From Leptobrachium leishanense (Eukaryota > Chordata > Amphibia > Anura > Megophryidae): a stretch of 64,000 bases of DNA. How positions within the stretch are numbered: position 1 is the stretch's first letter; the number at the start of each line of letters is the position of its first letter. Positions 43,779-56,514 of this stretch are shown piece by piece. The translations under genes and the position numbers were made by a program. A model generated the notes under the pieces. That model saw only the letters and a program-made list of their open reading frames with translations. It was not told the DNA's origin and did not search any database. The stretch lies in assembly GCA_009667805.1 (NCBI GenBank), contig CM019064.1, positions 272,347,662 through 272,411,661 of the forward strand, given 5' to 3'.

Positions 43779-45704
43779 CAGTGCTGTATCTTGGCCTAGG
43801 CCAACCAGGCCTAGGGCGGCACTTTCCAGGGGGCAGCAAAAAAAGCTGCCACTATGCGTCTGGCAGGGGCAAGTTGACAGAGGTCAGGCTGGTGCCGATG
43901 GGAACATCTCACGCAGCCTGCTGTGTTTTAAAAGCACTCGAGCAAGCTGCATGAGCAGCAGCTGCAGACTGCTCGAGTGCTTGTACACACAGCAGGCTGT
44001 GCGGGAGATGTTCCTATCGGCTCCGCCAGTCATCAGTGCTCCAAAGCACCTCCTTCACACTGTCGAGGCGCGTCATGCATTGCGTATTTGGCGCTGACGT
44101 CGGTCACATGGGAAGGAGCAGGGCGAGCCGTGCCACTGCAGGGGACCCCTTCACACCACACCCCGCCTGGACTCACTCGGAGCGAGACGACCAGGCAGCC
44201 AGCAGCAGTGCATTCTGGGACGCCGCAAACCCGCCGAACGATTACAAACTCGCCGGAAGAACACCACACCCGTGGAACAGCCAACGAACGCACCCACAAT
44301 CCTCCGTTGACCTACCAAACAGACCACCGACCACAGCCGATGACCCGCCAAACGCCGAGGAGAAAAGCCGACGGGGTAAAAAAAAAACCCCACTTTTAAA
44401 AGCTGTTTGCAAAACCATTGCACGACAATGCCTGAAAATGAAATATGAGGTCCTATAAATAATGTCTTTCAGATTTTTTAAATGGCGTTTTTTTTTCTGT
44501 AAGAATTTCAACGAATAATGCCAAAAAAAATAATCTAAGTTAAAAGAATAAATGGTTTTAAGAAATATATTTAAAAGTGGAGGAAAGCGTGAATCTGGCA
44601 CTTTTCTTAGGGTTTATGAAATTATTAAGGCGTGCTCAATATAGGTCGGTGCTGCAAGCTAGAAGATATATGTGTTTACAACCTCGAATACGAATATAAT
44701 AAAGAAGAAAACACTTCCCGGCACACCTTACTAAAATTTCCACTTTTTTAACCCAAAATTGGCCAATGTACAAACATCAAATGAATTTAATATTTAAACA
44801 AAACAGTGGTTATATATTATAATAAATGTGCATAACTTAAAGAACGCTTTATAATTCAGTGGGGTTTCTTTTCCCTTTTCTCAGCATGGGGTCCTGTGAT
44901 GTAGTTGTTCAGTATCCCAAGAAAAGAGCGGGGAGGGTATTTCTCCACTTGATATAAAAAAAGACAGCTGAGCGGCAGATAATTCCATTAAAATGCATTT
45001 ATTAATCTGCCGCTCTGCTGTCATTTTTTTTTTTTTTGTTTTTTTTTACATCAAGTGGAGAAATACCGTCCCCGCTCTTCTTTACTTGGGATACTGAACT
45101 ACATCACCGGACCCCATGCTGAGAAAAGGGGGGGAAAAAAGAAACGCCACTGAACTATAAGTATTCTTTAAGTTATGCACGTTTTTGTTTAAATATTAAT
45201 TCATTTGATGTTTGTACATTGGCCTTTTTGGGTTAAAGTGGAAATTTTAGTAAGGTGCGCCTAGAAGTGTTTTTTTTTTTTTTTTTCTATTAATAAATAT
45301 TTAATAAAAATGGGAATATTTTAAACATTGAAACCTATGGAATTCGCCTGATTAAACCTGTCGCATGAAACCACCGAAAATCAGGGAATTTCACTGACCT
45401 TTTGGAGCACTTTGGTGTTTTCTTAATAGATTAACCATTGCTTCTCTATGGGGAATTTCACTGCCGTCAAACAGCACCGTATTCAGTGATATTAGCATGT
45501 AAAGGCTGTCTGAGAGTGATTCGACTCTTATCACTCTGTGGTAGCCGTTGCATGCGGAGATTACGAAAATCCCAGCATGTAGTGACTGAATACTATAACA
45601 GGAAGAGGTGTGGCCTTTACCAGAAGGAGTGTGTCAAATTTAAATTTAGGGGGTGTACGAGTTTAGTCAGGCCTAGGGCAGCACAAAACCTAAATACACC
45701 ACTG
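43779..45704 (+). mobile_element. hAT-like non-autonomous element, 1.9 kb
   Basis: Left CAGTGCTGTATCTTGGCCTA then GGCCTAGGGCGGCACT; right GGCCTAGGGCAGCACAAAAC then TAAATACACCACTG. Complementing the right end gives CAGTGGTGTATTTAGG. Flanks GCCACGAG (43771-43778) and GCCGCGAG (45705-45712) agree at 7 of 8 bases. No transposase frame was recognised; the GC-rich 44030-44400 part gives overlapping frames on both strands. A foldback element sits inside (44711-45270). Confidence 0.8.
44711..45270. mobile_element. 560-bp foldback element nested in the hAT-like element
   Basis: The left arm starts ACACTTCCCGGCACACCTTA then CTAAAATTTCCAC. The right arm, complemented, starts ACACTTCTAGGCGCACCTTA then CTAAAATTTCCAC. 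Arms of about 270 bp pair throughout, including CCCAAAATTGGCCAATGTAC, AGCATGGGGTCC-TGTGATGTAG and GAGAAATACC. The centre (about 44960-45050) is a second stem, GCGGCAGATAA/TTAATCTGCCGC, with a T-rich loop. Copy-number or run-length differences, not substitutions, dominate. Confidence 0.85.
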
Positions 45705-45712
45705 GCCGCGAG

Positions 45713-48700
45713 CATAGGGAGACTAGATACAATAGTTCTCAGTCTCCCTACGTGATTCATCCATGACTCCAGTGCTATCCTGCATCTGGGAAACACTGGT
45801 CTCCATGGAGTCCATGAACAGATGCCTAAGCAGCGCTACTGTCCGTCTGTGTCTCCACTTTCTTCTGTGGCCTGGTGCTTATAAAGCTCCTACGCTGGAC
45901 TTGGTGTGGCAACAGGGAGATAAGTAAAATTGGTTTCACAGTCACATGTATATATAATTTCTCCCCCCCCCCCTCCCCCAGTACTCCTACTAATTACAGG
46001 TAGGATTTAGTTGCAAGCCTGTCCAGATTTATGTTCATATTAATGTGTGGTCAGACACCCCATTTACCCACTGCACATCTAGTTTCTGGATTTATTTTTT
46101 CTTTTTAATCCTTGATTTTAGAGATCTGCCATCTTTGACAATAATATCATAATGTGAACAAATTTGCATGTTATTAGGGCTTTCTAGTCTGATCAGGAAA
46201 ATTCTAGATTGTCCCACTATGAAATCTTGTGATTTTTGACTGTTCTGATTTCTTATGGACTACTAAACTGCATGATTTTAAAGGTGTTTTTTCTTGTTCT
46301 TCTCAGTGTAGCTTGTTTAACAGGGTTTACAGACTGCCTTTACAACTCTAAGATGGCATTCTTGTGCATAGGAAGGAGGCACTGGGCTCCATTCTACAGG
46401 GCTCCCAGAGGCTTCTGAATAAATGGCATTCACTGCTTGCAGAGGAAATGGGTTTTATATTAATTTTCAATTTTGAAAAATTGTCAACCTTACGACCGTG
46501 TTGTGGCCACACAATCACCAGGAAGGTGGTACAGAAGTACAGAGATGGTCCGCAGGGAACAAAAGTGGTGCGCGTGTATACTCATCAGAACAATATAAAC
46601 TGGTTGGTTATAGGTGGACATCGAAAAAGTCACAGCAATGGGTATATCGGGGGCAAAAACAAAACACCCTTGCACGAAGGGGAGGGGGTGGGGGAACTGC
46701 CCAGGAGGGCGTGGCATTTCCAGCTCACTTCAACGGTCTACGAAGCCACATGGCCGGGGGCCAGAGAGCGGGTAGAGCCGTGTAGCCACTCAATATGGCT
46801 CACCCGGGCCTACCCCTGTTCCCACACACAAAAAAAATAAAAATAAAGGAAAATATCCAGAACCCGCAAGTGGTCAGTCTTTGTGACGGCAAGAGGTCAC
46901 AAAACAAAAAAGGCAGTGGAGCCAAAACAAGCAACACCGGTCAGAAAACTGCAAAATAAGGGGGGGGGGTCTCTCAGAATGCAAAATATGGGGGGGTCTT
47001 CAGCCAGGGCACACACCAGGTGAGGCCAGTCTCTGCATGGACCAAGCTTCAGCAGGGTCAGAAATGGGGTAGGGCAGTCTCATGAGTCCCCATAAGGGGG
47101 CCGGCCAGTCCCCAATGATAACTGACCCCTTGGTATGAAGAAACACTGCGGCCTCCCAAAATCTGACTTGCCAACAGGGTCCTAATATGGCAGGTCGTGG
47201 TACAGTGGCAATGTCACCACCCCCCCCCCCCCCTCAAAAGCACAGCTGCCCAGACACCTGGGGTCAACATTATCTTTGCCTCCAGTGCGATGTCCCGGGC
47301 AATTGCGATGACGTCCCCGGGGGTAGTCGGCAGTCGCATTTTGGATCCGGAACACAGAGCTGAACATCTTCGGCGTCCTGGGAGGCAACCCTGAAGTGTG
47401 GCGCACTAACCTAATCACATTGGGCAACAGTTAATCTGTAGGCACAGATTCCAGGACATCCTTGACTTGCATATTACATCTGTGGTGGCTGGATTCAAGA
47501 GTCTCCATGGAACGAGTCAGGGGCATTCAACTGGGCTGAAAGGTGAGATTGCTCCTATACCACGTCAGTCTGTGCCTGCACCACAATCACCTGTGAGCGC
47601 ACCACTTCTACTTCTGCCCGCACCCCAAACGCCTCAGTCTTCCACAGGGTTTGTATCTCTGATAAACCTGCAAAGGTCACCCTTTTGTGGAGTGAAACGT
47701 GTCTTCCTCTTTTGGTGTCTGGAGTGTCGCTTGGTGCAAGGAGGGCCCTGTTAAAACTACTCCAAACCTTCTGCTTCTGGGCCACTAGGTCCCTAGGACT
47801 CCAGAGCCTGGCTCATCCCAGCTGCTATAGCTCAAAGATCGCATTGCACCACGGAGAAAGCCTAGGAACAATTTGCTCCCAGTCTTCAATGTTCTACTGG
47901 GGAAAGGCAGTAACACATTGCACCACTGTGGGATGAGAGGTGAGAAGGGGATTGGGGGGTAGGCAAGTGTATTAATGGCAGCTTTGAGGAGACTGTATTT
48001 CACTGAGCAATACAGACTCTCGGGAGGATGTGCAAGCTACCTTGGGATAGCTTGCACTTCCATTCATAGTACAGGACGTGCAAACTAGGATATTTTACAG
48101 TAAGAAGATGCAAGGAATTGTTATGTTCGAGCCTCAAGCCTAGCTTGAGGCAAGGGTGGAATCGCCGTTCCCAGCGATAATCTTTTCTGTGGTCATGTTA
48201 TCTTTTATCGTTAAGACCCCCCCCCCCCTTCCATTCTTAACTTTTTTTTTTATCTTCTCTGCCACTTAGAGACCAGTTGTGAGACAGACACATCATTTTG
48301 GCAGTGATGATGACTATTTACAAAGCTGATCGTAATGCCCCCTGAATGCTGTCCAGTGGGAGTCCTGTTTATCATAGTTAGAACTTCTAGCAAGGCATCT
48401 TTAATTACATTGCAGCTCTTGCGCACACAAATCCCTCAAACATACTGGGCCTCTAAAACACAAGATCTTGGACAAAATGCTGCTGCCCTAGGCCGGGCCT
48501 GGCTAACTTACGCAAAAAATCAGCCATGGCAGCCAAGCTCAAGCTTTCGACAGAGGAAGCGACGATGTGGTGGATGCACCACAAGGGACATACAGTATCT
48601 CCCAACAAGCAAGCCATTGTACTGTACATGTCGGTAATATTATGAGTTCATATTTTGTGTCAAAATTCGGGTTTTTACAATATGTGGCGTGCGTTTTGCA

Positions 48701-49492
48701 TAGTTGTCTATTTTTGCACGGGGATGTGGCACTTGTTGACATTGTGTTAATTTGACAGCAAGATACTTGCGCTCCCTTTTTTTTTTTTTTTTTTCTTTCA
48801 GAGCTACAGTATGTAGATTTTTTTTTTTTTTTTTTTTCTTCCCGTCAAACTTGGATCTATTTCAATCCCGTTACTCCCACAGAAGCTCTGTGGTTTCTCT
48901 TTACCATCTGTTTAATTGCATGAGGTTTTTTAAATCTTATTTTCTAAACCAAGAATTCCCCCCCCCCCTTTCCCAATTTGACAGGAAGAAATATGTAATT
49001 TGGAAGGGGGGGGGGGGAAATTCTGTCATTGTAAAGCTTAGGCTATGGTTAATTGTTCTAAAATTAATGTATATTTACTTGGTTCCTAGTCTTGCCTGCT
49101 GACACTTTTTCGTTAGTGTAAAATCTATATTCTAGATCTGTTAATAAAAGGCATTTTACCAAGTGGCATCTTTAATTTTTTTTTTTTTTTTTTAAAGAGA
49201 AAAATTAAACCTTTTATCGGATCTGTCCACTTTACTTTATTGCTATCAACGGCTTTGAAATTTAAAATAAAACAGATGAGAAATGAACCAGCCTTGGCTC
49301 CTTTTATATATGTGGCCTCTTGCAGCCACTGAGTGTTGTGGGAGTTAATGTACATGGCTTGGCAGGTACCCCCCCCCCCCCCTCTTAACCACAGTAGTGG
49401 GAGACCTACCCTCTACAAGTCGTATCATGATTGATTGCACTGGATACTCTGTTTGCTATGGTAATCAGAGAGGTGTGTTACTGTTATTCTGC
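45713..49492 (+). other. gpm6b intron 1, unassigned
   Basis: No recognised gene. The part 46.5-47.9 kb is less AT-rich, with G-runs (46.96 kb) and a C-run (47.22 kb), and holds overlapping frames on both strands (up to 158 codons) without known motifs. It may be the body of an unrecognised retroelement. Paired T-runs lie at 48.78 and 48.82 kb. Confidence 0.4.
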
Positions 49493-49634
49493 CAGGGTTT
49501 CCCAAACCTGTCCTCAGGACCCTCAACCAGGCTAGACTTTGCAGATCACCTTATGAAAAAGCAGACTGAATCCTGCAATCACTGCTTCAGATCTCTGGTT
49601 TGTAGGTGGATCTGGAGGACAGGTTTGGGAGACC
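49493..49634. mobile_element. hAT-like palindromic MITE family H, copy 1
   Basis: Left CAGGGTTTCCCAAACCTGTC, right GGACAGGTTTGGGAGACC. Internal AGACTGAATCCTGCAATCAC is shared with copies at 54224, 60428 and 62135. Confidence 0.7.
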
Positions 49635-50441
49635 AGATTTAGATGAACCCCTTTACCCCCCCCCCCCCCACATTTTTGTGGCTGCTCCTTTTTGTATGGT
49701 AAAATTTATGCATAAGGCATTTGTGTATTGTTCCTTATTTAACCCTTTCAGTTCCAACTGTATTTCCACATAGAGCCCTGGTTCCTGTCATGGTTTTAAA
49801 GCCTTTTAAATAAAATTCTTTACCCCTTAAATCCGCAAACTAGCTCAGACAACTCTCTCCCTGTTCATTGTTAACAGTTTTCTTGCTGCTGTGAATTCAC
49901 TATATTTGACAGTACAGGAAGTATTTGGCGCCATCTGCTGGTGAATCCTGTTGTAGCGCTGATGCTGCCTGATCATCTGATGGAGACTCAAAAGGAAGCA
50001 TGAGCTGTTTACAGTAAATTAGCTGGAATGCCCAATGTATGTTTGGAGACCTATTCTGCAGTATATTTGCAATTGAAATTAAATTAAAATGGACTAAATT
50101 CATTTAAAACGTGTCTAGATAGAATAGGATTGGATTAAGGTAACTTTTAAGAGCATCATCTAGTGCCAGAAATGGATCTAGCATCACAGGAGAAAATGGT
50201 TTAAAGTCGTTCGTAAATAAATTTTGAGGTATACTCTCAAAAGCTTGTCTTTTAAATGTAACGTTAGTCCAATAAAAAAATATCACTACCACTGCTCTAC
50301 TCCGGTGATTGTGATTGTGTGTGCGCTATTCTTCAAATCTCCAGATCCGTTCTCGGGGTCCTTCACATTACACTTCTGTAGCTTCATATAATAATCAAAA
50401 CTGGGCACAGTCCAATGCTGGTGTGGAAATGGGACTAGACG

Positions 50442-50549
50442 CAGGGATGTCCAAACTCCGGCACCCTAGATGGTCCTGAATTACAACTCCATTCATCTAA
50501 TGCAGATTTCTGGGAGAAGCATGGGAGTTGTAGTTCTTGGACATCCCTG
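50442..50549. mobile_element. 108-bp palindromic MITE
   Basis: CAGGGATGTCCAA ... TTGGACATCCCTG as perfect 13-bp tips; the inner arms ATTACAACTCC and GGGAGTTGTAG also pair. A decayed relative lies at about 50912-51042 (GGGATGTCAAACTCC ... GGGAGTTGTAGTTCAGCAAC). Confidence 0.75.
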
Positions 50550-50553
50550 GACT

Positions 50554-50584
<31 letters not shown>

Positions 50585-51042
50585 ATATTTCTCCTCATAA
50601 ATTATATTTATCAAAGTCTACTTGTTATGTATATAAAAATTTTCAAAATTTGCTCATAGACTGGAATGATTTGTTTGGTCACCCCTCATTGCTGGTGAAA
50701 ACATTTTTTTTTTTTTTTTTTTATACAATGCTGAAGAGGTGAGGGGCGCTAGTGTGTCCCAAAATGACTATTCTGCGTAAAATGGGAAAGTTTGGGAGGT
50801 GCGTATTATTTAAATGGCGACTGCATAACCTCATAATTGGTGCTTTTTAAGCTTAAATATTATAAAAGATCTGAAAAGGGCGACTTTATAATTCGGCATA
50901 AAAACCACTAAAGGGATGTCAAACTCCTACCCATCCCCCCCACTAAGAGGGTTATATTGACGTCTAATTCCCTTGTCCTGCTTGAATGCAATAGATGGTC
51001 AGAGAATCATGGGAGTTGTAGTTCAGCAACATCTTTGAGGCC

Positions 51043-51829
51043 AGAATTTACAATTCATATGTAATTCTGAAAATAAATGCTTAATGTAAAATTTCTTGCT
51101 AATACTTTGTCATGTGATTGATTGCTCCACTGAAGAACCCTGAATTTTTTTCTATCGATTTGTACTTAATCAACCCCATTGTTCCTATTCTATGCGCATA
51201 AAATCTAAAGCGCAGATGGAGTGTAAAGGTCTGAAAATTATTCCTGTATTTTTTTTTTTTTTTTTTTCTTATTGTCTTCTGTTCAAGTACTAGACGTGAA
51301 ATCTATTCCTTGAACATGTTGTACCGTACTATTGCATTCAGTGATTTATTTATTTTTTTATTTGTGTAAAATACATAGTTGGAAAATTATATAATTAATC
51401 TATACATCACTAAGGAACGCTATACTCGAGGATGGATATGTGTATATATTATATATGTGTGGTGAGATACAGCCCTCCTCATCCTGTACTCCTGGCACTG
51501 GTTTAAATATCCAGTACTATGTACTACCCATTAAAGATAGAATAGGTATGGCACAAATTAAATCATTGTGGCATTGTAAAACTATAATAATGTAGATTTA
51601 TGGGCACAGAAGCCCACGCCTGTAACATGGCACGAAGCACAACATGAAGGCAAGCCCCATTTGTTATTCATTCCCATAGACCAATGTTCTACTGTCGCCT
51701 GTGTGTAATTTTATGGAATTTATTACCATTTCACTGGGAGGGTGAAGGGGGGGCTTTGGAGAAAAGAGGGACAGGACATGTACTAAAGTGGGAGGGATGT
51801 GGCTGTTTTTTTCCCCCTTTTCAGTGCTT
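51043..51829 (+). other. intron 1 / upstream of second gpm6b first exon
   Basis: AT-rich with a T-run at 51.25 kb. The last 130 bp (51700-51829) are G-rich with TTTTTTTCCCCC before the presumed 5' UTR. No TATA box at a convincing position. Confidence 0.4.
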
Positions 51830-52126
51830 TAGATTGAGCTTCCCAGCAAGCCTGGATACAATGAAGCACACAGAATGGCCATTTTGTAACCGAGATTGTG
51901 CGTGATGTATGGGGAGGACCATTAGGCAGAGAGATTGGAGCTGACAAGTCTGCATCTTGAAGCTCTGTGACCTACAGTAGGAGAGAACTGCCTCTCCATC
52001 ACCACAGCTCCTGGAGGAAAGGGGACAAGACCAGGGAGAGAGGGGGGAGAAATAAAGTAGAAAAGACGAGAGCAAAGTGTTTTGTTCAAGGGGATTTAAA
52101 AAAAAAAAGCATTCTTGGTGCATGGG
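51830..52126 (+). promoter_or_regulatory. gpm6b second first exon, 5' UTR (extent approximate)
   Basis: A/G-rich, repeat-free leader up to the start codon at 52127. It contains several upstream ATGs (about 51860, 51877, 51906). The last, ATGGGATGA at 52122-52130, is a two-codon uORF whose TGA overlaps the main ATG. The transcription start is not visible; 51830 is a guess based on where the AT-rich intron gives way. Confidence 0.45.
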
Positions 52127-52187
52127 ATGAAGCCAGCCATGGAAACTGCAGTGGAGGAAACTACTGAACAAAGCCCAGAGAAAAAAG
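52127..52187 (+). CDS. gpm6b: gpm6b alternative first coding exon (long cytoplasmic N-terminus)
   Basis: The frame ATGAAGCCAGCCATGGAAAC... gives MKPAMETAVEETTEQSPEKK, closely resembling the known mammalian M6b N-terminus (MKPAMETA, then an acidic and Gln-rich stretch ending in basic residues). It ends AAAAAAG|GTACCC at donor 52188, phase 1, so the next exon supplies the rest of a Gly or Ala codon. M6b is a four-pass neuronal/glial membrane glycoprotein of the PLP/DM20 family. This exon supplies the cytosolic N-terminal extension before the first membrane segment. The second ATG (52139) is in frame and has the better Kozak context (G at -3, G at +4), so some product may start at METAVEE. The donor lacks G at +5. 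The common transmembrane exons lie beyond the window. Confidence 0.92.
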
Positions 52188-55100
52188 GTACCCTGAGTGA
52201 CTTATTGTGTGAAGCCTTTCAGAGAGGAAGCTTGGAGAGCTTAGCTCATCAGGTCTGTTTTTAATGTATAGAGACTGAGCAAACAGTATGCACAGTCTGC
52301 GGGAACCTGCATCGCATTTAAATAGTATTTTGCTTTCTGAACGTGTTAATGCATTTTCATGTTTGATGCCGCACATCGATTTTTGTAACACTGGCTTAAA
52401 ACTAAATCTACATTAAATGTTCAAATCCTAGTTTTAAATATACTGCAAATTTTGATATTTTTCTCTCTGTAGCAATAAGTGTTATTTTGGAAAATATATA
52501 TTCCATTTTTATGAGAGTATGACTTTTCACTACCGTTCAGGGACATGGAGATGTATATTTCATGGTTTGTTTTTTTTTGTCATCCTTTATTTGTAAACAA
52601 ATGTACAAATCTTCAAGCATTCACAGGGTACAAGCACATGAACTTCTGTGGTTTGATAGCCTTTTGGAATATTCTTGTTTACAGTTACAGGTATTTATTT
52701 ATAAAGCGTTAACAAGGGTTTACATAATCCAATAGTATTCATGATTTTGTGCGGCTTAGCTTCTCGTATATAGTATTCCTTTTCAACATAGAAATGGTCT
52801 CCCAGTAACTGGAAGCCATGTTGTGTGTGATTGCTCAGAAAACATTATGCCACCGCTATGCCTTTTAAGACTATATATCATTTAATCAGAACTCTCAATA
52901 GCCAGTGATCTGGTGAACAACATGTACTACTTTAGGTGTCTATAAAGAAAATCCTAAGTGTATTACGTTCCAATTCTGGATATAAACTTGTCTCATTGAA
53001 ATATTTTGTAAACTGGTGTCACTGTCTAAACATACTTTTCATTAAAATGCTGGTATTTGGGATCAGGGATATTGAATAACACATTATCAGGGTCTTCTTA
53101 CGAGTAGGAGGAGCTGCTTGATTATTACGTTAGTACAGTGTGTGTAAAGTTGACTTGTATGTTGCCAAAAGTGTCCTGGTGCTTGACCCTGACACTCAGT
53201 CTGTAAACCTTTCCATATCGTGTTCTGTCCTTCATTCTGTATGGAAAATATATTTAAACCTGTCAATTGCTCGAGTTAGCCATTGGTCATAGAGTGCAGT
53301 GATGGCTCCATAGATGTTTCAGGACTACAGGTCCCAAGTGTTCATACAAACTTGTAGTTGTTAAACCTCTAGGGCCCTATTCCAAGGTTGCTGTAACCTT
53401 AACAACTCCATAGACTATGGGCCCTATTCAAAGGTTGGTGTTAAGTTTGCAACCGCTTTGGTTAAGTTTATACCAAGGTTGGAATAGGGCCCTGTTGGGT
53501 CAACAATTATTACGGTTTAATATGAAGTCATATTCTAGATGGTAAATGAGTTGTGGGTTTCTCAAATGTATCATCTTTGTCTGCTTTCTTTTAGTTCAGT
53601 GCTATATAAAGTATATTCGTAAATGGAAGGTTTGCCCACTTTACTCAATTGTAAATAGTGGAGATATGTGTCAATCCTTTCAATTTTAATTTTCTTGGTT
53701 TGTAATTGGGTTCTCAGGTTTCCTGAAGTGGTAATCATTTTTTTTTCCCCTTATTTCTTATATAGCTCCAGCATATTCCAGTGCTGAACAAATGGGTACC
53801 AGAGGACTCTGGTTTGCTTAAATGGCAAAACCTGATCAATGTCTGTTCTGCTGTGTCCCTCTTGCATCCACCTGTAATCTGTTGTGTGATCTGATGTAGA
53901 CTGCGAAAGCCCATGTTGTTAGTTTTTCCTTTTCTTTTAAGTCTTCCACACATGGCTAGATAACCCTACCATTTTGTTTAAATACATTTTAAGAAGTATC
54001 TTCTTTAGATCTACCAGATTTAACTGTAGAGAATGAATTTCTAACCTATTACTGACTTGTACAGATCATTACAATAGCACTTGCACTCAGGGAACATTTA
54101 ACGTCTACTCCTCAATAATAAAGTGCATACAGTGATTTGATACTTTACACACTCTTTATCTGCAGGCAAACTGCCACTGCGGGTAATGTGTGTGTGTGTG
54201 TGTCGACTCCTCAGCCTTTATCAACGTTTCCCAAACTTGTCCTAAGGACCCCTCTAAAAGGTGATATTTGACAGATCACCTTGGAAATGCAGACTGAATC
54301 CTGCATCTGTGCATCTGTAGTAAGGGGGTGTTATGTCAGTCTTTTAAATAGGATCCTGAAAATGGGTACAGGAAGGCAATGGGGGGGGGGGGGGGAAGAG
54401 GATGGGTTTGTTAGCATGCCACCACGTGGTTGCTCCAGGACACAAAGCGGCAATGAAACGAGCTGTTTGAAAAGGTTCCTAGATTTTTAGAGCGTTGGAG
54501 GAAAAAGTTGTATTTGACACTAAAAAGTTACTCTTGCATTTTTTTTTAATATCGCTTTTGCACCACACTAGCATAATTTTACTGATATTCAGATGTTGCA
54601 AAATAGATGGTGGTGTTTTAGTTTTTGGGTTGGTCAACCCTTATGCTTGTTTGAAAAGAGCAGAATCTGTTGCCTAAAAATGAAGTAGACTTTGTTGGTT
54701 AACCCTAACCTTAACCCCATATAATTTTCTTATTTAGATTCCCCCCCCCCCTCCCCAATTGCCTCCTAATATTTCCAAAAGGAAACTTTTTTTTTTTAAA
54801 CGCGACGCTTTTTCTGCAGAGTATCCTATGATGACTTTATCGTAGAATAGCAGAGGTGGGTATAAAATATATAAGCCTGTCGACAGCATTTAATGACTGC
54901 AAGATCTGGTAATGCGGTTGGAGACTGAGGAGCAAGTTTCAGTAATCAAATTGTGATGTAATAAATGCATTAATGTGCACCTTGGCTCGAGGGTGGGGGG
55001 ACATATCACTCAAACCCCCCCCCCTCCAGATCGATTCAGACATACACACTTATTGTGTGCCTAGGATCTGCATGGGTGTCTAGGCTTCTAGTCTACAGCC

Positions 55101-56514
55101 TAAAGTCATGAAATTCCCTCAAATCTCATGATTGGTAAGGGCAATAACAAGTTGAGCCTGCTAAACTGTGGTGCTTTACATTCTGACTCTGCACTGCCTA
55201 ACCCTAAACCTTACACCCCCCCCCAACATATGTATTTGTGTGGGAACCACCAAACAAGGACACCCCCCACACACACACCCCACAAATGCCTTGGCCTTAA
55301 CATAACGGGATTTGGATACTGTCTGGATATGGGGAGTGACTAAGGTCAGAGGCAACGAGCTTTGTTAATCAGGGTGACTTCTAATTGGTAAAAAGGGAAC
55401 TCCTGCAGACTATGCTACTACACGTAGAGTGGTTGTAATTTCAATGTAATGACTAGTACGTTCTTACAGTAACACTGAAATGGCATAAATATGCTTTTGT
55501 GCTTTTCACTTTTGCATGACTGTCATGAGTGTTTTAAAGGGATGTCTTGTGCTGCAATACCAGTTTTTGATGTTTCAATCTGTTTTGTGATCTGGAAGTT
55601 GAAATGGTTGATTTCCCTGGTAAATGTAGCATTTTAGCAAATTAACTATTTCTCCTTCTGTATCCTTGTCAGGCATAAAATACACTTCAGCTATGTCCGT
55701 TCCGTTCTTTCCTTTTACGACTTCGATTGTATGATCTTTGCAACATGTCTCACTCTCTAGCCTTACTAGATTTTAGCATATATTAATTCTATTTTAGATG
55801 AGCAAAGATCAAAATTCCAATACTTCTTTCCTCTCACGTTCTTTCCTCTGTGGCTTTTGATCTTGTTGTCTCTAATCCTGTCTTTGCCGTCCTTCGGGCC
55901 AGCTCTGCTTTGATGTCCTTCTCTGTGGGCCATTGTTAGAGACAGTGAAAGTTGGTCTATCAGATTGCATCAATGAAGCGATTGTGTGCAAGTTGCTGTT
56001 AGATTATAGAAAGTTGTGAATTCGTTGTCTTCACGTACAAGGGAGTAAACCTGCAAAAACAACATATTTTGTTGATTGCAGCAGGAACTGTGTAATTTGG
56101 TCATAAGGCACTTGTTAGACATTGGTAAAGCTTTGCTTGTTTCAATTACCTAATGTAAGCCTTTAAATGTATAGCTTTTTAATCCCAACTATTGCTATTA
56201 TGTTGGGTGAGTGGTGGGAGTTGTGGTCAAACAGCACATGGCACACCATGGGATGTGATCTACGTCCACCATATAGTTGTACTTTAGTACTTCTACACAT
56301 ATTGTACTAGAAGGCCAAGTCAGATGATAGGAAAATGTATACAAACTTAAAGAACAAGATGTGCATCATACAAACCAAAGTAGTTTAGGAAGAGATGTGT
56401 TTTGTGTGAAGGAAAAAAAAAAACACTTGATGTAATTATTTTGTATCCAATGACTGGTACATTCACGCATCTGAGCTTTAACTCGCGTTGCAAGTGCGAC
56501 TAACGTTGTAAAAC
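52188..56514 (+). other. gpm6b intron, with small repeats
   Basis: Contains a palindromic MITE at 53371-53493 (listed), an inverted L2 3'-tail scrap at about 53755-53792 (TATATAGCTCCAGCATATTC), and a truncated family H copy at 54224-54310 (GTTTCCCAAACTTGTCC ... AGACTGAATCCTGC). C-run at 54.74 kb and G-run at 54.38 kb. Otherwise AT-rich, with no exon seen. Confidence 0.5.
53371..53493. mobile_element. palindromic MITE family K
   Basis: AGGGCCCTATTCCAAGGTTG at the left; complemented right end AGGGCCCTATTCCAACCTTG. Between them GGGCCCTATTCAAAGGTTGG (about 53414) is a third terminus, so two copies may overlap or one is nested. Degraded relatives lie at 36748 and 42708. Confidence 0.65.

Noticed and set aside
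46364..46840. 158-codon plus-strand frame
   Set aside because: No family resemblance, overlapping frames on both strands; kept only as an unassigned block.
49741..49800. TTAACCCTTTCAG as another piggyBac-like tip
   Set aside because: No inverted partner with TTAA within 2 kb.
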